NCBI GenBank assembly: GCA_964345135.1
Contig: CAYFQI010000149.1
Location: forward strand, 1-7,424
Reading direction: 5' to 3'
DNA length: 7,424 nucleotides
Source: CAYMKE01 sp964345135
GTDB lineage: Bacteria > Bacteroidota > Bacteroidia > Bacteroidales > JBBRXJ01
Part shown: positions 7,345 through 7,424 of the stretch, in pieces
How the letters are laid out: every line of letters begins with the position of its first letter
How positions within the stretch are numbered: position 1 is the first letter of the stretch
The notes under the pieces: model-generated
Seen by the model: the letters and a program-made list of their open reading frames with translations, nothing else
What the model was told of the DNA's origin: nothing
The model's database searches: none
Translations under genes and position numbers: made by a program

Positions 7345-7424
7345 ATGGGCAGAAGTACAAAAATATTGAGCATTATATTATTCGGTTTAATTCTTTTAAT
7401 GCCATTTCTTATTTTGGCTTACTT
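7345..7424 (+). CDS. Start of a membrane protein, probably a sensor kinase (3' end outside window)
   Basis: Twenty-six codons from an ATG are open to the right edge. They encode a short basic start (MGRSTK) followed by about 20 hydrophobic residues ending in LMPFLILAY, which looks like an N-terminal membrane anchor or an uncleaved signal segment. The ATG lies 13 nt after the cheB stop and is preceded by TTTAATATA, like the other A/T-rich starts in this window. No domain is visible. The kinase guess rests only on position: cheR-cheB pairs in Bacteroidota are often followed by a membrane-anchored hybrid histidine kinase. Another membrane or exported protein is possible. Confidence 0.6.
   Translation, partial: MGRSTKILSIILFGLILLMPFLILAY

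Overview
The window is AT-rich, and every gene in it reads on the + strand. It most likely comes from the phylum Bacteroidota. The evidence is the FolC N-terminus (MNYxxTLxYLxxxLPMFQ style), starts preceded by A/T-rich sequence instead of spaced Shine-Dalgarno sites, a sugar porter with a long periplasmic insert, and a stand-alone CheR-CheB pair of the kind that sits beside sensor kinases in this phylum. I cannot place it at a lower rank from sequence alone.

Layout: (1) 1-932 is the C-terminal part of an MFS sugar porter whose start lies outside the window. (2) 933-1102 is a gap with a weak hairpin and then a strong rho-independent terminator. (3) 1103-5806 is a tight run of three genes, folC, treZ and malQ (gaps of 15 and 0 nt), probably one transcript. 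(4) 5807-5935 is a gap with no convincing terminator or promoter. (5) 5936-7424 is a second tight run: a CheR-like methyltransferase, a receiver-less CheB methylesterase, and the first 26 codons of a protein that opens with a membrane segment, probably a sensor kinase.

Functionally, TreZ releases trehalose from maltooligosyl-trehalose. MalQ disproportionates maltodextrins and can rebuild the short ones left over from that pathway. TreY, which makes the TreZ substrate, is not in the window. FolC is a housekeeping folate enzyme that appears to be co-transcribed with them. The upstream sugar porter may be related in function but is insulated by the terminator.

Nothing here is clearly a new system. 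The point most worth checking is the che module. The CheR-like protein departs from the family at several S-adenosylmethionine pocket positions while CheB keeps its full catalytic triad. In addition, cheR ends in nine A residues running straight into its stop, with the cheB frame open through that point, so an occasional CheR-CheB fusion by slippage is possible.
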